Source: Linum tenue (Eukaryota; Streptophyta; Magnoliopsida; Malpighiales; Linaceae). From it: a DNA stretch of 64,000 bases. The stretch covers positions 48,256,066 through 48,320,065 of the forward strand of contig CAMGYJ010000006.1 in NCBI GenBank assembly GCA_946122785.1, read 5' to 3'. This document shows, in pieces, positions 12,749 to 23,873 of the stretch. Position 1 is the stretch's first letter. The number at the start of each line of letters is the position of its first letter. The notes under the pieces were generated by a model. The model ran no database searches and was not told where the DNA came from. It saw only the letters and a list, made by a program, of their open reading frames with translations. Both the position numbers and the translations under genes were made by a program.

Positions 12749-12822
12749 ATATCCCAAACCATCTATTCATTCGTCCGCGCGAACGCGCCTTCGCGGGGAA
12801 TCAAACAAACGAAAGGTACATA

Positions 12823-14134
12823 TTAAGCAAGACTGTGATATTTCCTCAGATTCTGCGCATTCCACGTCCTTGGAATTTTGTTGGCCCCCAACTCGCTGAT
12901 TTTGAAGGTGTTGCGACCGACCACCTCGCGGATTAAGTAGGGGCCTTCCCATGTGGAGGCGAGCTTACCATGCCTTGGGTCAGGGCGGAAGTTCCGTCGC
13001 AGCACCTGGTCGCCGAGTGTTAGGTTGTGTGGGACCAGTTTCACATTGTAGTATTTAGCTACTTGCTCTTTTGTCGCGGCCAGCTTGATTTCCGCTAGCT
13101 CTCGCCTCTCCTGTGCTAACTCCAAGTCTCGCAGTCGCGCCTCATCGTTGGTTTCTTCGTCGTACATAGTGATTCGGTAGGTCGGGGCTGTTGTCTCGAT
13201 GGGGATTACCGCGTCCGTGCCATATGTGAGCGCGAAAGGGGTTTCTCCTATTGCCACCTTGTATGTGGTGCGGTGTGCCCATAACACAGTGTTGAGCTCA
13301 TCAGCCCAGTTGCCTTTGGCTTCATCTAAGCGGGTGTGTAAGCCGTGCAAGATTGCTTTGTTGGCGGACTCAGCTTGGCCGTTGGCTTGGGGGTACGCTA
13401 CCGACGCGAATCGCGCGATGGTACCCACTTGGTCGCAGAAGTCTATTACTTCCGCGCAGTCAAACTGCTTCCCGTGGTCGAAGATGAGCGCATTCGGGAT
13501 GCCGAAGCGCGCCAGGATATTGTTTTTCAGAAAACGCGTTACCTGTTGCGCCGTTATCAAGGCCAATGCTTCCGCTTTGATCCATTTGGTGAAATAGTCC
13601 ACCGCCACAATGATGTACTTGCACTTTCCCTTTGCTGTCGAAAAGGGACCCAAGAGGTCCACTCCCCATTGCGCGAACGGCCATGGGCTGAGGTTGCCTT
13701 GGAGTTCGGTAGACGGAAGATGATGCTGGCGCGCATTGACTTGGCACTTGTGGCATTGGTCCGCGTGTTTCTTTGTGTCTTTTTTTATACGCGGCCAATA
13801 GTATCCATGCAACAAGATGGTGAGTTCCATGCTACGCGATCCGGCATGCATTGCGCACACCCCTTCATGCAGTTCGCGCACCATGTTGCGCGCTTCCTCT
13901 TGTCCGATGCATTTCAAGTAGACGCCCGAAAATGACCGTCTGTACAATTCTCCCTCAATGATTGTGCACCGGGCCGCCTTTTGCCTTAAGGTCCATGCCT
14001 CCTTAGCATCTTCTGATACTGTACCGTTTTGCAGGTACTTAATGATCAGGGCTCTCCAATCCTCTTCGGGCGCAAGTTCGGTGGCGTTTATCACCGTGTC
14101 TTGGGGGGTTTTCCTCTTCCTCCTTTTGGACCGA
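12823..14134 (-). pseudogene. Tat integrase with C-terminal domain
   Basis: The open frame from 14094 to 12823 gives 423 residues. Visible parts in order: HHCC-type zinc region (H-x6-H ... CHKC), then the DDE core with D in GVDLLGPF, D in FDHGKQF (family usually DNG or DHG) and E in ANGQAESANK. A C-terminal part follows with WEGPYLI and PRTWNAQNLRKYH, typical of Tat elements. The three acidic residues are present, so the domain itself looks competent. Its upstream end joins RNase H through a frameshift near a C-rich run at about 14105-14110, and the 14094 ATG is not expected to be a real start. Marked pseudogene because it is cut off from the polyprotein frame. Confidence 0.9.
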
Positions 14135-16545
14135 AACTAGGCGCGTTGACTCGAAATCAGTAGTGGTTGCTAACTTTGATAGCGCGTCGGCGTGCATATT
14201 TTCTTCTCTTGGGATTTGCACGTAGGTGACCGCCTCAAATGTGCTCGCTCTTAACTTGACACGCTCCATGTAATGCGCGAGTGTGTCCTCTTTTGCGTCG
14301 AATGTTCCATTCAGTTGATTTACCGCCAGCGAGAAATCGGAGAGTACTCTTATCGTTCTTGCGCCTAAGTCGTTGGCGGCTGCCAGGCCCGCCAGTATTG
14401 CTCGTATTCAGCCGCGTTATTTGTTTTCAGCGCTCTGAACCGGATTGCTATCTCATGGATGACGCCCGTTGGGGTGCGCACAACCACACCCGCTCCCGCT
14501 CCGTGTTTGCTTGCCGCGCCATCCACATAGACCTCTCACACTCCTTCTGGTACCGAATCAAGGGTGACCCCCTCAGCAATGAAATCCGCGAGGATTTGAG
14601 CTTTTATTGCTGGCCTTGGGGCGAACTGGATGTCATACTCCGATAACTCGACTGCCCACTTAACCATCCGCCCCGACACTTCCATCGAGGTTAAGATTTT
14701 TTTGAGGGGAAGGTTGGTTAGGACAGTGATTTGATGTGACTGGAAGTAGGGGCGTAGCTTCTGCGACGCGCTGACTAGTGCTAGAGCAGCTTTCTCGATT
14801 GGGGAGTATCTTGTTTCCGCGCTTGTCAGAGTGCGCGATGTGTAATACACAGGTTGCTCTTTCGGGTCGTCTCTTCTGGATACTACTACGGCACTCACGG
14901 CCCTTGTTGACACGACAAGATACATAAAAAGTTTTTCATTAAGCTTCGGGGCCGCCAATACAAGGTGGGATACAAGATACAATTTGAGTTCCTGAAAAGC
15001 CGCTTCGCATTCCTTGGTCCATGCGAAGCGCGCGCCGTTCTTGAGCGTGTTGAAGAAGGGAGCACACTTGTCAGCTGATCTTGGTATGAACCTTCCTAGT
15101 GCCGCTATCTTGCTGTTCAAGGATTGTATTTCCAATGCGCTTCGCTGAGCGCGCAGCTGTTGGACCGCAGTGATGTGCTTCGGGTCGACTTCGATTCCGC
15201 GCTTGGTGATCATGAACCCCAGGAACTTTCCCGCTTCCGCTCCGAACACACACTTTAGAGGGTTCAGGCGGAGGCTGTGTTCGCGGAGCGCCTCGAAAGT
15301 CTCGCGCAAGTCTTCCAGATGTGAGCTGTCCGGTTTTGTTTTGACGATAAGGTCATCCACGTATGCTTCAACGTTCCGACCAATTTGCCGCGAGAAGACT
15401 GAGTCGATCATCCTTTGGTAGGTGGCGCCCGCGTTCTTCAAGCCAAATGGCATCCAAACAAAGCAAAAATTTCCAAACGACGTCATAAAGGCCGTTTTCT
15501 CCTCATCTTCGCGGGACATCGGGATCTGGTGGTATCCCGAGAACATGTCTAGGAAAGACAGTGTTTCGTGGTCAGCGGTTGCATCGATCAGTAGGTCAAT
15601 GCGCGGCAGAGGATAGGGGTCTCCTGGGCACACTTTGTTTATCGTCGTGTAGTCGACACACATCCGCCAGGCTCCCGAAGACTTCTTCACCAAAACCACA
15701 TTTGCCAACCACTTTGGGTATTTCACCGGTCGAATCAATCCTGCCGCTAGTAGGCGCGCAACCTCCTCTTCTATGGCCTTTAATTTGTCACCCGTGAAAC
15801 TTCGTCGCGTTTGCTGCCTTGGTTGCGCATCGGCGGGGACCGCAAGAGAATGTTGGGCCACTTGCCGCGGCACTCCAAGCATGTCCTCTGTGCACCAGGC
15901 GAATAACTCCTTATATTCTTTGAGCAGAGCTATCAGCGGGTCTATCATATCGCCGTGGACGTGGGTCGAGATGCGGATCTTCTTTGCCGGTTCAGTGGGA
16001 TCTAGTGCGACCTCAAAATCCGAGTCCATTGACTCTGCACGCGGATCCTCCGCCCTCGTGTCTACGATGTTGGTGCGGCGAGGCTCGTTCTCTCTCCTTA
16101 GGGCTTCCCAAGTAGTTTCGCGCGATTCGCCTGTTCCCTCTTTGGTGGGGAATTTGAGCTTTTGGTGGCATGTCGATGGGAGTGCCCTGAACTTGGCAAG
16201 AAACGGGCGCCCTAGGATGCCGTTATAGGGCGAGTTGCAGTCGACAATCGTGAATTCGACTTGCTTGGAGATCCGCGCCTCTTGGTCGCCCATTACGACG
16301 GGTAGGGTGACCACGCCGATCACTGCCACCCTAGTTCCTGAGAATCCAATTAGGTTTCCCTCGGCGTACCTGATGAGGCGTGGGTCGATGTCCATTTTGT
16401 CAAGTGTGCTCTTGAAGAGGATATCAGCCGCGCTGCCCCCATCTATCAGCAAGCGGTGGATTTTGCAGGCGGTTATCAATGCGGTGACGATGAGCGGGTC
16501 TTCCGATGGGATTCCGTGGGGAAGTTCCGCGTCGTCAAAACTCAT
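14105..16545 (-). pseudogene. Tat protease, reverse transcriptase and RNase H (broken pol)
   Basis: From 16545 the frame contains the aspartic protease with LLIDGGSAADILF. Reverse transcriptase follows, with FLDMFSGYHQI, MPFGLKNAGATYQ and the catalytic YVDDLIVKT. The RT-connection and RNase H then begin (YYTSRTLTSAE). A TGA at 14536-14538 interrupts the frame just before the plant-type RNase H motif VYVDGAAS; related elements usually have a Trp there. RNase H then continues to about 14402, where a one-base loss shifts the frame, and resumes on another frame to 14109 (motif HADALSKLAT). The 669-residue open part is otherwise intact. Host-encoded suppression is unlikely to overcome all the lesions, so pol is judged non-functional. 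Copies elsewhere in the genome may supply the enzyme. Confidence 0.9.
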
Positions 16546-17089
16546 GTTGCACTTTGGCTGTGACTCCGATGTTGCATTCTATCGCGCGTCGCTTCGTCTT
16601 TTTGCTAGGACGGTTCCCTTCGACAGTCACCACCCCTATTTCTTTCCGAACGAGGTACGCGCCGGTGGCCTCGTCGTAATCGGGTTGTGGTGGTGGCGGC
16701 AGATTTCCGCGCTGCTCTTTCAGCCTTTCCACTCCTTGGAGGTGGCTCCGCTTGTCGCGCCTCATCCGTGGGTGCCGTGCTTGGTATCGGTTGTTGCAGG
16801 GGGTAGGATCTGTCGCTTCGACGCTCGTCGGTGCTGGTGCGTCGTGCTCTGTGGTGGGCGGCGGCATGGTCTCCTTACTCATCATGAGCGCTATGACTTG
16901 GTTCATCTTTTTTTGCATGTCGGCTATGACCTCATTCTGTTTGGCCATTTGTTGCCTCATCTCCTTGGCTGTCAGCTCAAGCTCTTCTTCTTCAATAAGC
17001 ACCGCGTTAAGGTTGCTGGCCTCCGCGTGCTCTCTGGGGTTTGTCGTCACCTTGATGGGCGTTGCTTCATCGGGGTGGTATTCCGCCAT
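16535..17089 (-). pseudogene. Truncated Tat gag with central deletion
   Basis: 184-residue ORF starting at the first ATG after the leader. It begins MAEYHPDEATPIK and has a coiled-coil segment (EEEELELTAKEMRQQMAKQN and following). It then jumps to a region resembling the part that normally follows the zinc knuckle, and ends overlapping the pol start by 11 nt in another frame. The central Retrotrans_gag domain and any CCHC knuckle are missing, and the length is well below the usual 500 or more residues of Tat gag. This suggests an internal deletion. The protein could not form particles alone, making the element dependent on others. Confidence 0.75.
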
Positions 17090-17143
17090 TGTTTGGTTCT
17101 TCTTCTTCTCTTTTTTTTTTTATATATTCACCCGCTTCTCTCG

Positions 17144-17163
17144 GCCCCACGGTGGGCGCCAAT
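17144..17163 (-). other. Primer-binding site of the Tat element
   Basis: Immediately after the 5' LTR on the minus strand comes ATTGGCGCCCACCGTGGGGC, a sequence commonly found at this position in plant Ty3/gypsy elements. I cannot assign the tRNA with confidence. Confidence 0.65.
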
Positions 17164-17671
17164 TGTTTGAGTCCAACTGAGAGTAGGAGTGAGACTCCGA
17201 GGAAGTGGGGAGAGAAATACGAGTGAAGTGAGTTTATGATCAGTTGATGGCAAAGACGTAGGGAAGAAGGTTGAGAGAACGAGATTCTTAGAGAGATAAG
17301 TTGTTGTGTATGTGAGAGAGTCGAAAGATCGATCCCTTTACCTACCATAGTAAATGCTCTATTTATAGTACATTGTGGTAAGTGGATATTTAATGCGACA
17401 AGACCCCTACGTGTGTCAGAAAACTAGGCCATGCTTTAGGCCATAATTCTACCTAGGACTAGGACTAGGACATGACTCCTCCTCCTTCAGAGGGTACGAC
17501 GCCGTTCCACATGGCTCCCTTTCTCAGTGCAAACTGGGCGAAACGACGACGGTTCGGAGCAGGGTAAAACGGTGCCGATTTATGCTTCGCTTGTTCGCGG
17601 ACGTGCCTGTGCTCGCGGAAGTCTCTCGGTCATTCCACTCGCGCGGCGGGATCTGGGCCACATCCCCAACA
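17164..17671 (-). repeat. Tat element 5' LTR
   Basis: 508 bp, TG...CA. It differs from the left LTR at about three positions (near 17206, 17347 and 17512). TATAAATAG on the minus strand at 17359-17367 is the likely promoter TATA box of the retrotransposon transcript. Confidence 0.93.
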
Positions 17672-18109
17672 GAAGCCGAATCGTAATCTATAACTCTAAA
17701 AGAAAACATAATCTCGCAAACGCTAAGAGAGTAACCGAAGGACAGGGGAGATCCGCTCGCCGTCGTCAGCGCTGGGTAAGTAAGGGAGTGGTCGGCGATC
17801 TTCTCGACGTCAACGGCGATGGCCTTGTACATCTTCTTCGGAGGGATGCATGGAGGTCGTCACGTCTGTTTCAAAGCTATTGTTTTCTTTTCGTTTTCTA
17901 AACACATAAAAAAAATATGTGGTTTGCGGTTATTACCGCAACCCAACCGCGCGGTTTCGGATTAATCCGACCACGAATCGCGAACAGCTAAAAGTTTAGA
18001 CCGCATGTTAGACCGCAACTCTTACGGTACGGTTTGGCTCGACCGCAAAAGAAGTTTGGTGCGGTTTGGAGCGGTTCGACCGCACCAATGCCCACCCATA
18101 AGGTCCGAT

Positions 18110-20094
18110 AGAGTGCGAAGTGGACGATTTCAGGAGTGTACTATGTGAAAACATTTTAAACTTTAAAGGGTTGGTTTATTTCATGAATATGAATGAAGAT
18201 TTTGATTAAAACCTAAATTGTATAAAATTATGGATTTATAATGAATTGGTCCATTATGAATTTGACTTAGACCATTATTTGCTTGTTGAATTTTATTTTG
18301 AATTTTGATGAATTATATTGTGAGTTAAATTTAATTTATCTTATTTTTGTTGTTTCTAATTATTTGTCTATTATTAATTTTAATTACTTGTCCATAATTA
18401 TCGATCTATTGGAAGTAAGGGCTAGTAGTTGAGGCACTTCTCTTTCATTTATCACTAGCTAAGCTTGCTCTTGTTTACCATTAGCTAAGCTTTCTCTTCT
18501 CTTCCATCGTACTTGTTTGCTAATACAATGAGGACAACAACACATTAATAATGATTTCTTTCTTATAAACATGAATATACCAGATGTATGATGAAAGTTG
18601 ATTTATAATGTTTATCACTCTCATTCTAGATACATTTTCCCTTCTATCAATGCATTTTCAGTTTTTTCTTTTGTATTTCATATCTAAATCATAACAATTT
18701 GATCAGTGAGCCTTTAATAGACATAGGATGTATTTTTTGTACTCGTTGATGCCTTCTAGGTATGCTTTTTTATGGTTTTCAAGAGCTATACAGAGAAGAA
18801 CGTGGAGTTTACATAATAAAGACGATGTCCAATGATGGAGAAACCTACTAGCCACTATTTGAGCACCAAATGAAGTCCAACGGAGGAAGACTCAGCCCAA
18901 GCAGAAGCAGAAACTAGTAGTGTCCCAGTATCTGGTCCAACCACCGCTTATGGAGCCTGGTCGAAACGTGTCCAAATCTTTAGAATAGGTTGTCCATGGG
19001 CCAAGGAGGCCCGCCCAATAAGAAAAATGACTGTGGTCCCGATCGCCGCACTGCCACTACCAAGAGGCCCAAGCCCATAACAAGATCTTTAGGCCACGAC
19101 TTCGACCCTAAGTTAGACAAACCTTGTCCTATTTGGTTTAGGAGGGGTTTGGCCAAGTTTCACCCCTATAAATAGAGAGCAAGACTCATTAGTTCAGTAG
19201 GCACACAATTACATTCAAACTTATGTATACTCTACTCCAGTAAGAGCTTAGCTTTTGTATGAGAGGGTGCAGCAAGGGAGATGTTTTTATCATCGATTGT
19301 GGTACCCTCCTTCTGTTCTATGTTGCTAGTTTGAAGTTGATTGTATGAGGAAGTGAACTCGTTTATCCTTGTATGTATTGATGCGATGATGATTTCATGT
19401 CATTCTTGTGATTTTTTATGCCCTATATATATGCATGGATGCTCTATGTTTTGATGCTTATGTGTATGATTTCGATGCTCATTTAGTTCAATGCTCTTAA
19501 TCATTGATGCTTTTCATTCTATATTGTGCTACTTTTAGTCACCCAATTCGTGGGTTTGCCCAAGCCGCTCCCGAATTAGAGCGTGAAAATGCGATTTTCC
19601 CATAGAACATCCACAATTCGAGAATTATCATCAATGGGAGCGCGAATTCTATTTGGAAAGTTCGTGAATTTCTTGATGGAGTTATATCAGAGCAAAGAGA
19701 AAAAATTCCCCTCTGAATCGATAGTAGTTGAGCGCCTGACTGATTATCGCTGTCAGGATTATGTCGTTCTATGATTTCTGGTGGAGACAGATTTTGTTGT
19801 TGCTAATATTCTCTTTTTTTTTGTTTGTAAAATTTGTACTCAAGCCCCGTTCTTTGTTTTCCAACACCAAACCAATAAAAATTTAAGAAATATAAATAAA
19901 GCAAGGGAAAAGTCAGTTTTCACAAAAGAATGATTGACAATTAGTAAAATGATGGGCAAGAAGTAACAATTCCAATATAATATTCATGTAATTTAACATT
20001 TTAAAGTCTGAGTTTGAATTGCTTATTACTTAATTCTCGAGAATCTGAAATTAATTTATAAAAGTTAAGCGAATAATAGGTGGATATGGAGAAG
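18110..20094. other. Noncoding, with an LTR-like promoter segment
   Basis: Mostly AT-rich DNA without genes. Around 18990-19250 a GC-richer block ends in CCCCTATAAATAGAGAG (TATA box near 19163-19174) and a leader-like sequence, resembling the U3/R part of a gypsy-type LTR. No partner LTR, primer-binding site or target duplication was found. Call it a possible solo or truncated LTR. ORFs at 18990-19175 and 19583-19774 have no recognised domain. Confidence 0.35.
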
Positions 20095-20790
20095 TCATAT
20101 TATAGGATGAAATGACCAATTTTGTCCACATTGCTTGAGAAACTTGATTTTCAGTGCGCAATGGATAAACTGATCAAGGACTTGTGTGACTTCTTTAACT
20201 TTTTTAGTGCTAATGGATGGGCAACCAACAAGATATTTTAGAGCGCTCTCGTGGGATGAGGCAAGGTGACTCATTCTCTCCTTTATTGTTCGCATTGTGA
20301 ACGAAGGGGTTTGCTGCTTTAATTCGCCAAGCCTTGGCGTGCCACACTTTGTATGGACTCCGTATTAGCCCTCGATGTCAAATGATTTCTCTTATGTTCT
20401 TTGTTGATGACTCATATCTATTCGTTAGAGCATCTCCTCGAGAGTGTGGTAAATGGTAACTTGGTAAAGCTTTTAGGGCGCCAAGAGACCTTAGTGTCAT
20501 ATTGTGACCGGGCTTTAGTTGAAGGTTGGTTTAGATGTGGCTATGGATGTGCCGACAGGCGAGACACTCAACTTCAGGGGGTGGCTCGGGTAGAACACTG
20601 CCCGATTTGTGAAGAAAAGGTGGAGTCGCTTGAACACCTCTTCTTTTGATGTCTGGTGGCTTTGGGTCTTTGGGAGTGTACTAAGTTGGTGGAGCTCCAC
20701 GAGGGTCTTCCCCAGGCTCATATGGGCATGTTTTTGCATCATTTGCTTGAGAGGGGTGAGACATATTGTGAATACCTGATGTGGATAGTG
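20095..20790 (+). pseudogene. LINE (non-LTR retrotransposon) remnant: RT palm and zf-RVT
   Basis: Scattered plus-strand frames match plant LINE ORF2. About 20130-20240 encodes the NGWAT-x-FRA type segment. About 20246-20440 encodes the RT block with MRQGDSLSPLLF and the catalytic FVDD followed by S-YLF. About 20520-20780 encodes the zinc-binding zf-RVT domain (HCPICEEKVESLEHLFF). The sequence between the last two blocks is far too short, so there is an internal deletion near 20440-20510. Several frameshifts and stops (for example TGA after LEHLFF at 20647) show long decay. No 5' end, poly(A) tail or target duplication was identified. Confidence 0.8.
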
Positions 20791-20808
20791 ACGTTATTAT
20801 GGAGCATT

Positions 20809-22766
20809 TGATGTGTGATTCGGGACTAATTACACACTTTTACCCCTTATTTCTTGATAGTTTGACTTTTCATTTCATCGTCTTTCGACCTATTTTACGC
20901 TATGTTGTGTTATTTTTGTTACATTTCAGGTCCTAGCATGTGTGGGAAGGTCGAGGACGAGTTCGGGACGAATGGAGGCAAAAATGGCAAGGAAATAAAG
21001 AAAACAAAAGTGAACACGGCCTGAACACGACTGTGTTTCCAGACTGTGTTCTACACCTTCAGCCTGGACACAACATTGTTTCAGGTGCCAGACGATTCTT
21101 GCCATTCGACGAACACGACCTAAACACAGTCGTGTTCATTGGTCGTGTTAGGAGCTGAGTCTAGAGACTTTCGCGCACCTCGCGGGCTTAGAATTTATCA
21201 CGGTCACCTTGAATGTGATAATTAATGAAGAGGGTGTGACGTTGGCCAACAACGGAGCGTTTCATCGAGTATTGAAGAACACGTCTAGAACACGGGCGTG
21301 TTAGGGTTGATTCAAAGTTTTCTTGCAGATGATCAAAATGCGTTGTGTTAGGAAGTGAACACGGCCAGGTAACACGACGTGTTCTTGACCGTGTTCGAGC
21401 TGAAATATGCAAACTATAAAGTACGCAGCAGAAGGAAGAAAGGAGAGGTTGGATTTTGGGGTTAGCTTTAGATTTTTTAGGTCTCTTCTAGGGTTCCAGC
21501 TGAAGAAACCCCAAGGAGAAACCCTTGTGAGAGAAAGGTCTTCTTCAAGATCTAGAGAGAGAAAGTGATCAACAAGGAGATAAGAAGAAGATTTGGGCTT
21601 ACTTCAACCTAGAGGAGCGAAGATTCTTACCTCTCAAGGGATTCTCATCAACAATGAGAGAAGACAAGCATCCATCATGCTTCTTTCTTTCATCTTTGTT
21701 GTTTTTCGTTGCCTAGCTATAAAGTAGAGTTTCTTCACTTGGGCATTGTGAACCCTAGTCTAGATGTGTGTTAGGATGAAGAACATGACTCTATGTGTGG
21801 TGATTGAATGTTTTATATAATATTTGAGGCAATGTAGTCAAAAGCGAGTTTATACGTAGAAACGTTTTGGTGATCTTAAAGGCGTAAAATCGTAAGTTTT
21901 TAAGTTTTAAAATGGAGTTTTTAACTAAATAAGTTATAAAAACTTAGATTTTGTGTAGATGCGTTTTAGTGACCTAAAAACGTAAAATCGTAAGTTTTTA
22001 AGTTTTAAATCGCGATTTTAACTACATTGATTTGAGGTATTATTCATAAATGATTGAGTGTTGCTAGCTTTAACTCATTATTATGCCAATTTAACCAAGG
22101 TAGAGGGAAATCACCTTCTTGCTAAGAGGCTTTATAAGCTAGAATTCTTTGGCCAGTTGAGCCACCTACTTAGGTAGAATTAGGGCAAACCTCAAATATC
22201 GGATAAGTGCCATGATTAAATCAGGATTGGTCGCTATCCGTCGTCCAGATTAATTTAAGAGGGATTGGTTATTGCAATCCTTGGTTGATTGGTTAATAGG
22301 GCTAGATTTTCTAGCTTATAGTTGCAATCCTTAGTCGAATGGCTAAGAGAGCTAGGCCACCTAGCTTATTGTTGCTATCCTTAACCGGTAGACTAAGAGA
22401 GTTAGAGCTTTCTAGCTAGTTGCACCCGCCACGCGGTTTATAAACACGTCCTCCACACTAGACTTTCGTTCATTGTTTCTTAATACGAGACTAGGGGGAG
22501 CAATACTCGGGTGAATTCTTCTCTTATTGGGACAACCTCGATTTACTTTATACTTGTTTGTTTATTTTGTAGTTTTCTTAGTTTTCAAACTAAAAAACCA
22601 TTTTGCTAGATAACACTTAAGCAATATATTGAAGTAGGGGTACATTGACTGATCCGGGTTTGACAATTAAAACATACTTGCCCTATACTGCCCGCGGCTA
22701 GAGTTTATACTTGGGCTCTAGTCGGGATTTTAATCCGCGGTGTCGTGCTTGAAGAGTCAATGTGCA
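20809..22766 (+). repeat. Gypsy-type LTR A (probable solo LTR)
   Basis: About 1.96 kb including a nested MITE, homologous along its length to LTRs B (39372-40987) and C (58870-60182). All three share the order CCTATTT-ACGCTA-GTTGTG and ATTTCAGG at the start, then a block of repeated words, a TATA-like site, 'GAGAGAGAAAGTGAT', a 'GAACCCTAG...GTTAGGATGA' block, and a CCGGGTTTGACAATTAAAAC-type end. Words AACACG/CGTGTT crowd 21012-21405, just before ACTATAAAG at 21411-21420. No primer-binding site follows, so this is probably a solo LTR. Exact ends and target duplication were not settled. Confidence 0.5.
21830..22029. mobile_element. hAT-type MITE, copy 1 (200 bp)
   Basis: Terminal inverted repeats CAATGTAGTCAAAA / TTTTAACTACATTG with a perfect 8 bp target duplication ATTTGAGG (21822-21829 and 22030-22037). 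The inside carries two copies of a GTGA-CTAAAAGCGTAAAATCGTAAGTTTTTAAG-like segment. It is inserted in LTR A. A second copy is at 30180-30375. Confidence 0.88.
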
Positions 22767-23270
22767 CGTAATTGTGTGATTCTTTACTTTATTCAGTTCA
22801 TATTCTCCTATCTTAAATTCATTTGGTGCAATGGTATTAACAGCAACTGAGTTATATGACTTAATTTCTGATCATTTCCTAGTGGATTTGCTAGAATTTC
22901 ATTGACATCCAGGATGCGACGGTGCTCGAGTAAATTCTGATTGTGTGGTAAATTTGTTTTGTCTAGTGCTCTGTTTGTTGGAGTAATAGTAGCATATGGT
23001 TGTCTATTTGGTGGTACGAGAGACCCTTTTATTATTCCATTTTTTTAGTTAGGTTCGATTGTACTTTTTTATTGTTTTCAGTCATGTAACTTCTTATATC
23101 TGATATGTTCCTCGGTAATATGCGTAATCTCTTATAAAATAAGTAAATTCAATCCCGATAATTAAATAATACTAATACACATATACAACTTAATGGGGAA
23201 TGATTTATCATAATATGGCCACGCAACTCACATATAGGAAGTAATTAACTAAAGATGAAGAACATGAAGC
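22767..23270. other. Noncoding
   Basis: AT-rich intergenic DNA between LTR A and the Harbinger-like MITE. No ORF, repeat boundary or RNA gene was recognised. Confidence 0.4.
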
Positions 23271-23273
23271 TAA

Positions 23274-23713
23274 TAGCCTGTTTGGAAAGGCTAAATTTTG
23301 AGGAAATGGAATTCCAATTCCCAAACTTTCCATGATTCTCATGTTTGGAAGTAAAAAGTAAAAAGGAAATGGAATTCCAAAAGGCAAAAAGTTGGAAATT
23401 CTAATTCCTACCAAAAGTGGTCGGAATTGGTGGAGGGAGTAATGGAATTAGTGGACCCCACATTAATTTTGACTCACCTTTACAAGAAAGCCCTTACTAC
23501 TTTTGGATTTGAAATCACTAATACCAAGGATATTATTGTAAAAGCACTTGTAAGAAATCATTTCCATTTTTTCCAAACATAAAAATATGAAATCATTTCC
23601 CAAACTTTTGGATTTGTTCCAAACATAAAATTTTAAAATGAATTCTCACTTGAATTCAGATTCTCACAAGAAATGGAATTCATTTTCCAACAGAATTATA
23701 TCCAAACAAGCTG
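23274..23713. mobile_element. PIF/Harbinger (Tourist-like) MITE, 440 bp
   Basis: Ends TAGCCTGTTTGGA and TCCAAACAAGCTG form a 13 bp inverted repeat with two mismatches, flanked by TAA on both sides (23271-23273 and 23714-23716), the usual 3 bp duplication of this superfamily. Inside, GGAATTCCA and GAAATGGAATT words recur in both orientations. There is no coding capacity. It lies about 160 bp beyond the 3' end of the aspartic-protease-like gene. Confidence 0.8.
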
Positions 23714-23873
23714 TAAGGGTTGTTTTCTTTATTATCATTCGTCCTAGAAATCCACACATCAGGGCACCACTCGTCAGTTGGCTCATCACATTAAGCCGCC
23801 ACATAACAAGACTTAATTAATTAAACAGCCTCAATCTATTTCATTACAAAGTCTAATAAATTTTATATATAGT

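Larger units (their letters stand above)
8390..17671 (-). mobile_element. Tat-lineage Ty3/gypsy LTR retrotransposon with antisense gene
   Basis: Complete element on the minus strand, 9282 bp, flanked by a perfect 5 bp duplication GAAGC (8385-8389 and 17672-17676). LTRs are 508 bp each, TG...CA, and differ at only about 3 sites by eye, so insertion is recent. Order on the minus strand: 5' LTR, primer-binding site, truncated gag, protease, reverse transcriptase, RNase H, integrase, then an oppositely oriented spliced gene, polypurine tract, 3' LTR. An antisense gene between integrase and 3' LTR is known for some Tat/Grande-type elements. Base composition is richer in GC than the flanks. The gag deletion, one stop and two frameshifts in pol mean it could move only with help from another copy. 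Confidence 0.92.
7727..18101. mobile_element. hAT-like non-autonomous element split by a Tat retrotransposon
   Basis: The ends at 7727 (AGGGCGGGTGGGCAAT) and 18101 (ATGCCCACCCATAA) are imperfect inverted repeats sharing GGGTGGGCA, a common hAT terminus. They are bordered by imperfect 8 bp duplications GGTCCATT (7719-7726) and GGTCCGAT (18102-18109). Subterminal DNA on both sides (7740-7860 and 17930-18090) is rich in ACCGCAC/GCGGT words, as in hAT elements. Removing the nested retrotransposon (8390-17676) leaves about 1.09 kb with no transposase, so it is non-autonomous. The two mismatches in the duplication and the imperfect ends make this older than the Tat insert. Confidence 0.6.
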
